Assembly (NCBI RefSeq): GCF_963169125.1
Contig: NC_084799.1
Coordinates: 62,976,643-63,040,642, forward strand
From: Humulus lupulus
Taxonomy: Eukaryota; Streptophyta; Magnoliopsida; Rosales; Cannabaceae
DNA: 64,000 bases
Reading direction: 5' to 3'
This document shows positions 24,625-36,032 of this stretch, piece after piece (positions within the stretch are counted from its first letter, which is position 1; each line of letters begins with the position of its first letter). A program made the position numbers and the translations under genes. Below the pieces are notes generated by a model. The model was not told the DNA's origin, searched no databases, and worked only from the letters and a program-made list of their open reading frames with translations.

Positions 24625-25557
24625 ATCACATCTCATTCCCATGCGCCTGTCTCAGGGAAATTCTGAGCTGTGAAATTCTCCAAGCCTTCATCAACTTTGC
24701 GCATCTTCTTTTGGGTAAGTATTATTTCCTAATCTTTATGTCTTTTGATGAATCTGTTTGAATTTCTTTGCTTTGCTCTACTTTGATTCAAAACAACTGA
24801 CTTGTTTGAACCAAAATCTTGTTTTTAATCAAAACTTTTCTTGATCATTGCCTCTTTTTGTGTGATGCTCTAGGGTATAAGGTTAGTAGGCCGACCACCT
24901 TCAGATTCACTAGCCTAGGCAATTTCCAGGTTTATAAAATTAGGGTTGGACGATTTTCAGGGCTTCACATCTAGGCATAGGCGACTTTTAGGGTTTCAAA
25001 TCCAGGCATAGGCGATTTCTAGGGTTTTAAATTCCATTATGGGCCGACCACCCCTAGGGTTTCCCTTGCCTTGTGCGATTTCCAAGCTATACATCCCATC
25101 ATGGGCCGAGCAACCCTAGGGCTTCCTTAGCCTGGAAGATTTCCAGGCTTACAATTCCCATCATAGGCCAAGCACCCCTATGGCTTCCTTAGCCTGGGCG
25201 ATTTCCAGGTTTTTGGATACAGGCATAGGCGACTCCCAGGGTTACAAATCCAAGTCTAGACTGTATTTCCCATGTCCTGGGCGATTTCCAGGGTTCCCAA
25301 GCCTGGGTGGTCGGCCCAACCCTTAGCATAGTCCGACCACCATATTCCTTGGGCGATTTCCAGGGATCCAACATCTAGGGTGGTCGACCCAATCATAGGC
25401 CGACTACCCGGGACCCTAAATTTTTTTTTCTGTTGATTTCTTCACTTTTGCTCCTTAGTAATGGATATTCCCCCAACTACTGGCCTATGTGGTTCATGGT
25501 AAGGAGCTTCATTATGTTGATATACTAACTTTACTTTTTGCCCTTTCTTTTTTATAG
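24625..25557 (+). repeat. Leader of the antisense ORF of the minus-strand Tat element, with tandem CCGACCACCCCTAGGG / GGCGATTTCCAGG motifs
   Basis: From 24890 to 25410 two short motifs alternate many times: CCGACCACC..TAGGG and TGGGCGATTTCCAGG, spaced about 40-75 bp apart. They look like a decayed tandem array. The first motif is also present in the LTR of the same element (22090-22180, 51690-51705). The stretch lies directly upstream of the start codon at 25558 and would form the leader or promoter of the antisense transcript. Confidence 0.6.
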
Positions 25558-28410
25558 ATGTCCAACTCCTCTTCGTCTGACAAGTCTTTGAGCGAGCGTA
25601 CTCCCCAAGAGCTTTTGGAAAGGGTGAAAAGGACTCTCCCCCGTTCCACTCTATATTTATTCAGTGATGAAGATTTCTTGAAAAGGTATAGCCCAATGGC
25701 GAGAGTAAACCAGACAACTCGACAACCTTCCGAAGATAATCCTCACATTTCCAGGCACATAAATCATGGCTCTTCTCCAGGCTCTTCTTAGATCTCTTCT
25801 AAGAATAGTACTCCCCGTGGCTCTCAACACAGCTCAGTGAAGTCATTCTTCTCAGGGGAGTCTGTCTGGTCAGCGAGACTCCTCGCAATGCCCTTTGCAC
25901 CAGAATACCAGTCGGGTTCCCCAATACTCTTCTTCTCAATGAGAATATACTGAGGGCTCTCATCGCTAGGCTACTCATGTTTGGGTTTTATTCCCTAACT
26001 AAAACTCAATTTCTTTGTAATCTCATTTATTATCAATAAAAGAATATAAATCATTTTTTGACTTGGTCAATCACTTTGCTCACATGTTTTATTTTCATGA
26101 TTATTTGTTTAATATAAGCTTCTATTAAATCCCAAGCATATAGCTAATCATATTTATAGTGACGTAATCAGAGTGAAATATAAATATGATTATATGTTCA
26201 AAATAAGTTAGTCCTAAGATTAGTCAGTGCACAGGATTTACATTGACTTGTCAATCTACGATATGATCTACTTACACATTATAGTGTTATGTTTTTTCCA
26301 GAACATTAGCAAAGTAGATAAGATCGGATGTATTTGTTACATCAGGCTGGACCGATAATGACAGTTGATAGGATAAGTAAATATACCGTTAATATCTACT
26401 TTAGTAATATCATATAGTTGACCATAGATCAATTCAATCTCAATTCTGAGTGGTTATTATTCTAACTGGTTGTATTATTTGAGTTCTTTCACTTGTTCGT
26501 TACCAGCTTACCCTACGGACTAGCCCATAGTTACATCTTGGGAACTCGATAGTATAATTGAGTGGGAGTGTTAATCATAGATATGAACATCTATAGCTTC
26601 TGATGAAGAAGTGAAATGATGGTTTCCTTTTAGTTTGGTTCAAGGTGCTAAATGATAGAGATCTCATTTCAGTAATAAATATTAGTTTACTGAAATATCA
26701 TTTACAAGGAACTAAGTGTTTTAAGGATAAAATAATATGAGGGGTAAAACGGTATTTTAGTCTCATCTCATTGTAGACCGTCTATAGAGGATTGAGTGAC
26801 AATTATGGTTGGAACAATGGATAATTAATAGCATATCTATATTTGTTATAGAGCGTTATATGAATTCAAGAGTGCAATTCTGAGTCTTTAGTGGAGTCAC
26901 GAGGAATTAATAAGTTAGTAAATTTATTTGTTAGAATTATGATAACTTATTGGAGCTCGATTTCATAGGCCCACGGTCCCCACTGTACCTTGGATAAAAT
27001 TATATAGATAGTCTCAATTAATTGATTTAATTATCAATTAGAATTATCAAAGTTGACCAGGTCAAATTTGGATAGTTTCACGGAGTTTTGTAATTTAGAG
27101 AAGAAAAGAGAAATTATGGCAGATTTATTTATTAAGATAAATTGATATCTAAATTAATAAATAAGTTTAAATCAAGGTTCAAATTATAAATAATTAATTT
27201 GATCAAGGATTTAAATAATTATTTAATTAATTAAATCAATAGAAAATAATACAGGCTTTGATTTTATGTCCAACAGGCTTATAATCAAATGTAAATTTCA
27301 CGGGCCTAAAGCCCATGATAATTTCAACCTAGGGCTGATTATTGACTATTATTTTATTGATTTTTTAATTAAATAAATGGCCTAATTGAGTCTATAAAGG
27401 AATGTTAAGTGAGAGTTGAAAGCAGATGACAGACACATGGTTTTCTGTTAGGTTTTAGATTTTCTCTAAACATAAGTCCTTTTTTAAGCCTTATTATTCT
27501 TTTCTCTTCTTCTATTTGTATCTATCTCATGTGTTGATAATTGCCCACTCTAGTCTAGGTGATTCCAAGGATACTTTGGAAGGCTGTGAAGAAAATTGAA
27601 GATCGGTTCAGTTTCCTGGTAATACTCTGTGACATAAAGGATAAAATGGTTAGGAAAACTGAAGGAATGACTCATTCATTCCGCTGCGTATAATGTAAGT
27701 ATTCTTATCATTATTTTTCTTTGAATTCAACTTTAGAAACATGTTCTAGGTTATCTCATATTAATTTGTTTAATATTAGATCTACATGAAAATAAATAAA
27801 GATCATGTATAAGTTTCCTAACAACTCACCCTTAGGAGCGTTATATTCACAAGTTTCGGCCTAAGGTGGCTTGCCCTCTTCCCAAGAGCAAGACAATGTC
27901 ACCAACTGCGTAGTAGAAAAAGAGATGACAAAAAAAGTTCCATTCATCAGATTCTGGGACCACCTTTTCCAGTAAGATCATATGGAAACTGGTTGAGAAG
28001 CCTCACCCTACTGATTACAAGGTGGTTTGGTTCAAAGGGGATGCCTCTGACATGACTGAAGAGAAGGTAAAGAACTTAAGGAAGGCATTCGACCTTTTTG
28101 GTATTTCCATCATTATCCCTGGTCCAGATGACAGAGCTAAGGACCCCCTTTTGGGTATGTGCGCTTAGACACGCTCTGCCATTAAGTCTAGCGCCCTACT
28201 TTCTCTTCATCCGTATTTTTAGAGCGTGGAAGATTATTTTGGTATTAGTCCCTCTCAATTTTCTCCCAACGATATCTTGGTGTTTTCTAACACTTGTATG
28301 TTTTTTACAGGCGTTGATGCTGGTCTCCCATGTCCGAGATAGGTCTGTGGAGTATCCTTAGACACGTTCTTGGCTCTAGGGATGCGGACATTGCTTTGTA
28401 AGATGAAGAG
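25558..28410 (+). pseudogene. Antisense ORF of the minus-strand Tat element, N-terminal part, split by solo LTR B
   Basis: It starts with ATG at 25558 (MSNSSSSDKSLSERTPQELL), a serine-rich leader, and is broken by TAG at 25789. Solo LTR B sits at 25978-27823. The second part resumes at 27829: WFKGDASDM near 28030, then LLSLHPYF*SVEDYFGISPS and QFSPND at about 28192-28270. LHP-[YF]-[FY]-x3-[ED]-YFG-[IV]-[SA]-P-x-Q-x-x-PN is the Transposase_28-type core also seen in the antisense ORF at 711-3160. Several stops and an LTR at 28411 end it; its coiled-coil tail reappears at 32721-32819. The strand is opposite to this element's gag-pol, as in elements 1 and 2. Confidence 0.7.
25978..27823 (+). mobile_element. 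Solo LTR B (1846 bp) flanked by ACTCA
   Basis: It begins TGTTTGGGTTTTATTCCC and ends TTTCCTAACA, with perfect duplications ACTCA at 25973-25977 and 27824-27828. It is a close copy of solo LTR A. It interrupts the antisense ORF of the Tat element. Confidence 0.9.
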
Positions 28411-30430
28411 TGATAGACCCAAAACGGGTATGTTTTAACTATTTATAACTCGCAAGCGCACGAATCGTATATGGAATATAGTGTTCTTGTAAGCACGAGA
28501 TCGAACCCAAAGGAGTTGTCTAAAATCGAAAAGAAAACTATTTTAAACCAAAATTAATAAATTCTAACCTAGTTCCAAAGATTAATGGGAATTTGTAACA
28601 ATAGGAATAAAATAAAATAAAATAAAAGATAATAATAAAGATATTAAAGACAATATATATAACATAAATTAAAAGTAGAAATCAAGATAGTAAAAGAAAG
28701 ATTATTAAGATAATAGAATTCACAAAATATAAGTTCAATAATATTTATATGTACATTGATTCCCAAGTTTTAGTGATAGTTAAAATAAATCAAACTATCA
28801 TTTTCCAAATAGATTTATAATTTTAAGCACAAATTACTTCTAAAAAGATAAGATTTTTCTTCACTTTTCAAAATTATAATTTCAAAGCATTTAGTGTAAA
28901 TCAATCTAATGAAATAACAAATAAATCAATGAACATTATTTATAAGGCAAAACATAATATTTTTGTTCTAAGCATGGATGTGTACAATTTAATGACACAT
29001 CTTACACAAAGAATATTATGTTTTTGCACTAATGAAGAACAAAGTGTAAATATGTGCTAACAATCCAAAATACATGATATTTAAGATGAAAGAAGATATT
29101 TGAAGAATAAAATTTCATATACTTTGTTGCACAAAATGGGAAATCAACATACAAAATAAATACTATCTAGTTACAAATTGTTTCATCATCACCTTAATAA
29201 TCTTAGAAAGATTAGAAACACTTAACTAGAATAGCAAATGCAAACTAAAAATTACAAACATAAATAGGAAAATTTGGAGGATGAACCCCCAAAATTTTCC
29301 TCTAAAAATACATAGAAAATAACCAAAAAGAAGAAGATGATGAAGAGAATAGAGAGGTTTTGAAATATGTAGAATTTTGTATGGTAATCTCCCCTCTAAA
29401 AATGGACACCCTAAATGGTCTTGAAATACCATATTTATAGCCAAAATGGGATTATTAAAATAATCAATTTAAATTGATTAAATTAATATAATTAATTATA
29501 ATATGGCAAATAGGGGTAAATTATAGGGTGTAATAATGATGTTTTGGGGTAAAATGTGTAGAAAGTAGGGTAAAAATGTGGTATTTTTGGCAAAGGGAAC
29601 AATGGTACAAAAGTGAGCCTTTGTTGGGCTCAAGGAAAAAATGGCAGCCATTTTGGTGGCTGGTTGTGGCGTTGGTGAGCTGGGAGGAAATGGGTGTTGG
29701 AGGCGTGATGGGCTAAATGGCTGGACCGAATTGGGCTTAGGCTGATGCACATGGGAGCTGATGGGCGTTGATTGCTTGCTGAACCGAGTGGGGATGCTGA
29801 AGGAAATGGGAGAAAGGCAGTTGGTGCACAGTTGGGGCTTGCTGATTGGAGGAGAAACGGCTAGAGGTGGTTGATGGCTGAAGCAAGTGCAAAACTGGGC
29901 TTAATGAGGAGCTGAAAGAGGCAGGCGTGGGCCTGGGGGGCTGCTTCGTGGGCCGTGGGCTGCTGGTGGGCCTTGGAGCTTGGGCCTTTAGCTTTTCAGA
30001 AATACCAAAATGTCCTTATTTCTTTCAGTTTTAACTCTTGAAAATGCCACATTTCCTTCATTTTTCTTTCTTTTCAAGAGCAAAAATACCATAAATTCCC
30101 TACAAAATAAATCATAATAAAATATTTTCAACTATAAAATAAATCAATTTAATTCTTTGAAAATATTAATTATAACTTAATTTATATTTAACATTTAAAT
30201 TCAATAATACAACATTTTTTTACCTCAAATTCAACAACAATATTCAATTAATTAACTATAATATTTTACAACAAAATAACTATAAAAACACACAAAAGTA
30301 TGTAAAATCATGATAAGACTAATAAATTCAAAATTACTTACAAACTTAATAAATTACTTAAAAACTCAAGAATTAAGCAACAATTAGCACATAAAAAGTG
30401 GTAAAATAACTCTAATTTGTAGAGTTATCA
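28411..30430 (-). mobile_element. LTR of a gypsy element, minus orientation (2020 bp)
   Basis: The plus-strand ends are TGATAGACCC and AGAGTTATCA, a TGATA/TATCA inverted pair. On the minus strand, TATA-like TATAAATA lies at 29432-29439. Just beyond the right end, the minus-strand sequence TAAGTTTGGGGGTG (30431-30444) is a polypurine tract, so this is the 3' LTR of an element whose interior continues to about 32720. The second LTR is missing. Confidence 0.75.
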
Positions 30431-31428
30431 CACCCCCAAACTTAATATTTTGCTAGTCCTCGAGCAAAAGAAAAATTAAAAATACATACATTTTTTTTTA
30501 ATTGGTGATGTCTAATAATTTCGTCAAAAAATTACATAATTGAAATAGTTCAAAGAAAATCACAAATAAAAGTAAAACTTATGTTATTAATTAAAAAGTT
30601 AAAATTGTTTTCAAAATAGATATTTAACATGCAAACACAAATACTATCATCAAATCAACATGTGAACATTTAGACAAGCTTATGCAAACAAAAATAAATT
30701 AAATCTCAAGAGATAATCAAGCAAATTCTAGGATTTTTCAAATTTTTTTTTTAGAGATTTAAAGAATTTAATGTTTTAATAAACTATATCCAAATATCAC
30801 ATATTCGAATAGAATAGAAAAGTGACATATTATGAAAAATATATATTTAAACAAAACTAACTTAAAAATTAAAAGTAAAGCTTAATAATTATTTATATTT
30901 TTCTAAGAACAATTTCAATCATAATTTTTATCATTAGAAAATTAAAATCACCAATATTTTTTTTTTCAAACAAAACAAAGAATTTTTTTTTTTACATTAT
31001 ATAATAAATGAAAATTACATAAAAACAAAAAGAAAAACAAATAAAGAAATTTTTTTTTTGAATTTTACAACAAGTGAAAAACATGCATAAACACAAAGAA
31101 AAACACATAAATACAAAGAAAAATACATACACATTACCCTCAAACTTAAATGAAACATTGTCCTCAATGCTTAATAAAATAGAAAAAATTAAGAAATACT
31201 CCCTTTGATGAATGCTTCCTTGATTTAGCTCTTTTGTTCTCTTCTCTTCTTTTCTTTTTGAGCAAGAAGTTTCCTTCAAGCTTTTTGGAATTTGAAAAAC
31301 ATGAAACAAAAAAAAAAAAAACTCACAACAACAAGTGAAATATAAAATGAAACATTAAAAGTATGGGTTGCCTCCCACAAAGCGCTTTAGTTTATAGTCT
31401 TTAGCTCGACTATAATTTTTTTTTTCTT
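30431..31428 (-). other. 3' untranslated interior of the gypsy element with gag-like ORF
   Basis: The stretch is very A-rich and non-coding, with the phrase CTAGTCCTCGAGCAAAAG next to the polypurine tract. No pol sequence is present between the LTR and the gag-like frame, so the element is non-autonomous. Confidence 0.55.
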
Positions 31429-32220
31429 TTAACCTACACCCAATCGATGGTGTAGAATTTCATTAGTAGGGTGAGTTATGAATTTGATGCAAATTCCATA
31501 AATAATAATTGATAACATCACACCTACAAGAAAGTTAGAAATATGCAATTTCAATGGAATATCAATAAAATACGAAAATTGCATATCTATATTAGGCTCA
31601 TTTTCATTTTGAGTAAATATACAAATTTGTTCAATTATGGGCTCTTGAAATATAATTATATCTTTTTCATTTTCCTTATGAGCCTCGAAAATTATTTCAC
31701 CCAACTCTTTTATTTTGTTAGGGGGTTGGATGCATATTACAAGTTCTTCAATAACTTCATTCTCCTTTTCATTTTCAATTTGACTATTTGGATTGGGAAT
31801 GGGTTGGTTGGGATGAACTTGTTTTTCCGACTCTATAACAGTTGCAAGTTGTCCTACTATTGTTTCAATTTTTGAGATTGACTGAGACTGGGCTAGTAAG
31901 ATTTTGTAGGTTGATTGCATGAACTGTTGTAGGGTATCCTCTAAAGATGGACTCGTTTCTTGTTCAATGGGATAAGATAGGTCGGATTGGTCATGACTTT
32001 GATTATGTATGTTGAACTCATGCCCTATTGGAGACTGGGTATGACTCCATGAAAAATTTGGATTATAGGTGGGGGCAAAATGGATATCAAAAGATTCATG
32101 CATATCATAAATATCATTAGTTTCTCCATAATTTAAATTTGAGTGCTCATAATAGTTGTACTCAGAATTCCAACTATAATTAAAATGATCCATATGGGAA
32201 AATCTAGATGACAAACTCAT
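31429..32220 (-). CDS. Gag-derived protein of a non-autonomous gypsy element, 263 residues
   Basis: One uninterrupted minus-strand frame starts ATG at 32220 (MSLSSRFSHMDHFNYSWNSE). Residues about 93-140 contain SLEDTLQQFMQSTYKILLAQ, then SQSISKIETIVGQLATVIE and PNQPIPNP. This matches the segment between capsid and protease in Athila-like gypsy Gag proteins, where a predicted coiled coil precedes a PxQPxPNP stretch. The N-terminal third is rich in Tyr, Asn and His. There is no capsid core, zinc knuckle, protease or RT. The C-terminal 40 residues are hydrophobic and may be spurious read-through. Being open over 263 codons among so much decay, it may be recent. Confidence 0.55.
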   Translation of the reverse strand: MSLSSRFSHMDHFNYSWNSEYNYYEHSNLNYGETNDIYDMHESFDIHFAPTYNPNFSWSHTQSPIGHEFNIHNQSHDQSDLSYPIEQETSPSLEDTLQQFMQSTYKILLAQSQSISKIETIVGQLATVIESEKQVHPNQPIPNPNSQIENEKENEVIEELVICIQPPNKIKELGEIIFEAHKENEKDIIIFQEPIIEQICIFTQNENEPNIDMQFSYFIDIPLKLHISNFLVGVMLSIIIYGICIKFITHPTNEILHHRLGVG

Positions 32221-32720
32221 TTTTTTTTAAATGACAATTAAGGTAAAAAGAAAAATAAAATAAAATTAAGAAAACAAAAACAATGTTAAGATATTAAACA
32301 ATTACACGACAATATGATAAAAGATAAAGAAAAATAAGATAAAATTAAGTAAGATTATAAAAAAATTAGGCAAGAGTAGGGAGGCATATCATGCCATCAA
32401 CCATAACAAAATTAAGGTAAAAAAAATTAGGAGGCACAAGTGCCATCAACTAAAACATAAAATAAAAGACTAGGAGGCAAAATTGACATCAACTAGTAAC
32501 TTGCAAAAATAAAATAAAAAATAAAATAAAAATAACAACAAGATAAATTACAACAAAATTATAACAAAATTAGGAGGCACAAGTGCCATCGACTATAAAA
32601 ATTAAAAGGATAGATAGGAGGCACAAGTGTCGTCAACTATAAAAATTAAAAAGATAGATAGGAGGCACTTGCTGATCAGCTTAAACAATATGAATAAGTG
32701 TAGGAGGCACAAGTGCTCGC
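32221..32720. repeat. A-rich region with repeats of AGGAGGCACAAGTGCCATCA
   Basis: From 32380 to 32720 the phrase AGGAGGCA..AGTG(CC)ATCAACTA recurs about six times, separated by A-rich spacers. It is the 5' leader of the gag-like element. A 35-bp piece of the neighbouring antisense ORF is inserted in it at 32668-32702. Confidence 0.6.
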
Positions 32721-32819
32721 AGTACCGTGGAGCTCAAACAGCAGGAAGTGACCGAGTTGACTCTTAGGGTAACCCAGGTGGAGGGGAAACTTGCTGATCA
32801 GCTTAAACAATATGAATAA
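32721..32819 (+). pseudogene. Coiled-coil C-terminal fragment of the Tat antisense ORF
   Basis: The frame reads STVELKQQEVTELTLRVTQV and EGKLADQLKQYE, then TAA at 32817-32819. The heptad pattern and the strand suit the missing tail of the antisense ORF begun at 25558. The gag-like element (28411 to about 32720) separates the two parts. Confidence 0.5.
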
Positions 32820-32820
32820 G

Positions 32821-33565
32821 TGTAATAAGAGCGACCCTCGAGCACAATCCTGGTTCTGAGACCCTAGCGATACCCTAAGTCACAACCATAAAATAGGATT
32901 ATATTAATAACGAGCAATCAAAGGCTTCTGGACCAAGTCCTAGCCTTCGGGGCCTCGGGCTCCACCAAAACGGGTAGTGGAAACAATCCTGAGCCCTAAG
33001 GAAAAAGTTCCATTTTAAAACAAACTCCCAAAGGCAAAATTGCCCAGGCGGACCGCGACTTGCCCCCCCCCCCCCCCCCCCAGGCAGAGGCCTCCCAAGA
33101 TGCCTGGGCTCAGGCTGAGTCACGACTTATCAAGAACAAAGTCGCGACTTGGCCCCTTGGATCCAGAAAATCCTCCATTTTTCAACAGCCAAATCCTATC
33201 CAATTTAACCCAAAATCACCCCCAATAACATAATTCAACTACCACAATAGTTCTAATATGTTTCCACCAGTAAAACCCAACAGAAAATCTAGCCTTACAA
33301 CTCATCAAACCATCAATTAAATCTTTGAGCTTAAAGGTCCAAGAACACTTAAAAACCAGCCCAACAACCTCAGAATTAATAGCCAGAAATCATGATTCAC
33401 ATGCTTACCTTTGATAAAGATTGAATCCACAAGTTTTTATTGAATTAATCCCCCAGATTTTAGCTCCAATTCTTGTAATCCTAGCCCAAAATATCCCTTG
33501 GTTCTTCAAGGACTTAGCTTGGAAAGCTTGAGAGAAAAGAGAGTGAGTAGAGAGAGAGAGAAAGC
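32821..33565 (-). mobile_element. Left part of a Tekay-like LTR (minus orientation), split by LTR Y
   Basis: Phrases such as CCTAGCCTTCGGGGCCTCGG, a GGCGGACCGCGAC block and a GAGAGAGAGA end parallel the minus-oriented Tekay-like LTR at 61749-64000 (there CCTAGCCTCCGAGACATCG and GGGCCGCGACC). The left end is worn and no target duplication is visible. It carries a run of 19 C at 33063-33081. The remainder of the LTR is at 35447-36032. Confidence 0.6.
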
Positions 33566-35446
33566 TGTAATGACCCAACTATTCTAGACTCTTGGACCAT
33601 TAACGAAACTATACATACAAATTCTTACTAAAACTTACATTTGCGAAAATACCATAATTTTATTAGAAAACTTATAGAAATAAGAGTTACTTACATTAAT
33701 ACCAAGAAGGATATGGGATCCCATTGTTTGAAAAACATAACATAATTTATAAAATAAAGGGATTACATAGTAAGTGCGGAAAATACATATAAAGACCATA
33801 AACAAATGACTACATCCTCGAAATCGAACTCTCGACTCCTTGACTCCATTCATCATCGATACACATTCTCCCAAGCATCCACGAATCTTACCGCCGCTAA
33901 AGCTATTTTCCTGCACATTTAAACAAAAAAGGAATGAGCCTAATGCCCAGCAAGGAAAAATCTAACACATACTTCACATACATAAATTTCATAATAAACA
34001 TAAAGACATATCATAATACTTATTACATACACATACTATAATGGCCATTATTACTTGGGGTCCCATAGACTAAACAAGTCATATGCCCATGAGATTAGTG
34101 GAGTCCTACTAGCTAAGTAGGTCATATGCCCATAATCTATTTGGGGTCTTGTTAGTCATATGGGTCATATGCCCAAGCCTACAAACATACATATCATAAC
34201 ATAAGAAACATAAGATAACATATAAGACATATAACATATGCATTTCTATCCTATTTTCCTTACCAAAGTTACCGGGATATGTGGACAGCGTTGGGACTTT
34301 GGAACACTCCTAATAACCATTATGAAAAAGAGTGAGTCTAATGAAGAAAAAGAGATGAAAAGGAATGGGAAGACTAAACCATTGAGAAACATACTTACCG
34401 AAACTTATGTGCTCAAGAACTTAGGTTTCCTAACCAAAATAAGAATGAGGTTAGAAGACTGAGTAGAAGGCTATGAGAAGGAAAATAACATAAAACCAAT
34501 GAACTAGAGTTTTGGGTTACCTTAAAGACTTGTAAGACCAATCTACACCACAAACCGAAATACTATAAAACCTTACTTCCCAAAGTGTTTGATAAGCTTA
34601 TGAGGATCAAGCTTATGATTTCCCCAAACCAGGTGTTTACACTCTCACACTCACTTAGCACTTGCAGCCTCTGAACTTAGAGCAAAAGATGAATAATGGC
34701 TGGGTACTAGGTCCTATTTATAGAGTTTAGGAATGAAAGGATCTTGATTTTACTTGAATAAAAATAATAGCTTTTTAGGTGAAAATAATTTGAATAATTG
34801 TTCAGCAGAGGCTGAAGACTCGTTCAAAAAGATGCTGGACTTATCAAGAGGTTGAATGGCTGAATGGAAAAAGAATTCAAAAACTTTCAAAACATACTGA
34901 AGGAGGCGATATATCGCCCCCTGTAGGCGATATATCGCCTGGGCCAGTATGCCCGAGGCAGTCGTGCATCATCTCGTGTTTTCCGTATCTACGTGCTGCG
35001 ATATATCGGCACACGCTGATTAATTAAACACGAAATTACACATTTTTAGCTAAGTTTGAATGGAGTAAACAGCCTTGACTAAGCCCTCAACGTATTCAAA
35101 GCTCCTGACTAACCTTATAGCATTCAAACTTTTACCCTTATCAAATTAAATCCTCAAAATACTTAATCCTTAATCACCCATTCATAACATGTGCTTAAAA
35201 TCCTATTAGTCCTTATCTAAACCTTATAGTATAATAAATATTATCCTTAATATCAGTCATATAATCAAACCTTAGGTTAACATTAATATTCTTAAACTAT
35301 AGGTTAAACTTAGAAAATCTATAAGTACTACTATGAGTGTCCAAATAATTCCCGGTCTGAACCAAAAATCCATAGTTACAAAGATAATACTATACATACT
35401 ATAATACTACTAAATAATTAGCTAAGTAAAGTTCTTGGACTCTACA
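33566..35446 (-). mobile_element. LTR Y, minus orientation, family of X and Z (1881 bp)
   Basis: It runs from TGTAATGACCCAAC to TTGGACTCTACA and is very similar to solo LTR Z. On the minus strand TATAAATA is at 34715-34722. Palindromes GGCGATATATCGCC lie 183 and 204 bp upstream of it. A triplicated GTCATATGCCCA block lies at 34040-34176. The flanking bases AAAGC and AGTCA do not match, so no duplication can be claimed. It splits a Tekay-like LTR. Confidence 0.75.
34905..35008. promoter_or_regulatory. Palindromes GGCGATATATCGCC in U3 of LTR Y
   Basis: Perfect 14-bp palindromes occur at 34905-34918 and 34926-34939, with a shorter CGATATATCG at 34999-35008. All lie upstream of the minus-strand TATA box at 34715-34722. 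Spaced dyad motifs in U3 suggest binding sites for a dimeric protein. The role is inferred. Confidence 0.5.
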
Positions 35447-36032
35447 AGTCAGTCTAGGTAGTAGCTTCTAGGATTTCTAATTTTGTTTTATCTAACTTAA
35501 CTAACTTAAGCTAATCCCAAGGCTTGGGGTACCAAAAACGTCCCTGAGGGAAAAATGGTAAATCTCCTCAATATTCCCCCCTAAATTCTCTAACTTCAAA
35601 TATATCTCCAATTATTTATTTCCATAACCTGATAACCTAATTAAATGTCTAATACCCAAAATACCCCCTGACTCGCCCCGAGTCAGTTATTGGGTCTCGT
35701 TGTGACTTTCCCGCTAACTTGCTCCCTATGATCGCCTCGTGCCAAGTAACCCAAATAAACCCACATAATAATGTGGTCTCTCACATATATCACATACATG
35801 CACATAAATATACAATTATGCTCGCAACGGGCCAAATTACCAAAATTTCCCTTCTAAACAAAAATGGGCCCACATGCATATTTAATACCTTGAACATGCA
35901 CAACTTGTCATATTATCACATAATTCACATAATTACAATTAATATAGAAATTAAACACATAATACCATATATTGCCATCCTGGCACCCTAATCAAGGCCC
36001 TAAGCCTTATTAGGTAATTCTGGGACGTTACA
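35447..36032 (-). mobile_element. Right part of the split Tekay-like LTR
   Basis: It contains the conserved U3 start of this family on the minus strand: TGTAACGTCCCAGAATTACC at 36032, matching TGTAATACCCCGAATTTCC of the LTR at 50425. It ends inside the RT gene of the minus-strand Tat element, where the RT frame breaks at codon STDKC. Confidence 0.7.

Noticed and set aside
22440..25410. CRISPR-like spaced repeats
   Set aside because: Units are degenerate, AT-rich or overlapping, sit in a plant retrotransposon UTR, and no cas gene exists.
25558..25791. Small serine-rich host gene
   Set aside because: It continues into a Transposase_28-type region after the solo LTR and lies where the Tat antisense ORF belongs.
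22757..27823. LTR pair of a single short element
   Set aside because: Each LTR has its own perfect target duplication, and no primer site or polypurine tract of that family lies between.
32899..33228. Reading frames on both strands around the C run
   Set aside because: They depend on the homopolymer and lie inside a Tekay-like LTR.
19971..35446. Clean solo-LTR status for LTRs X and Y
   Set aside because: Flanking pentamers do not match (CCAGT/CCTAT and AAAGC/AGTCA), so no duplication supports it.
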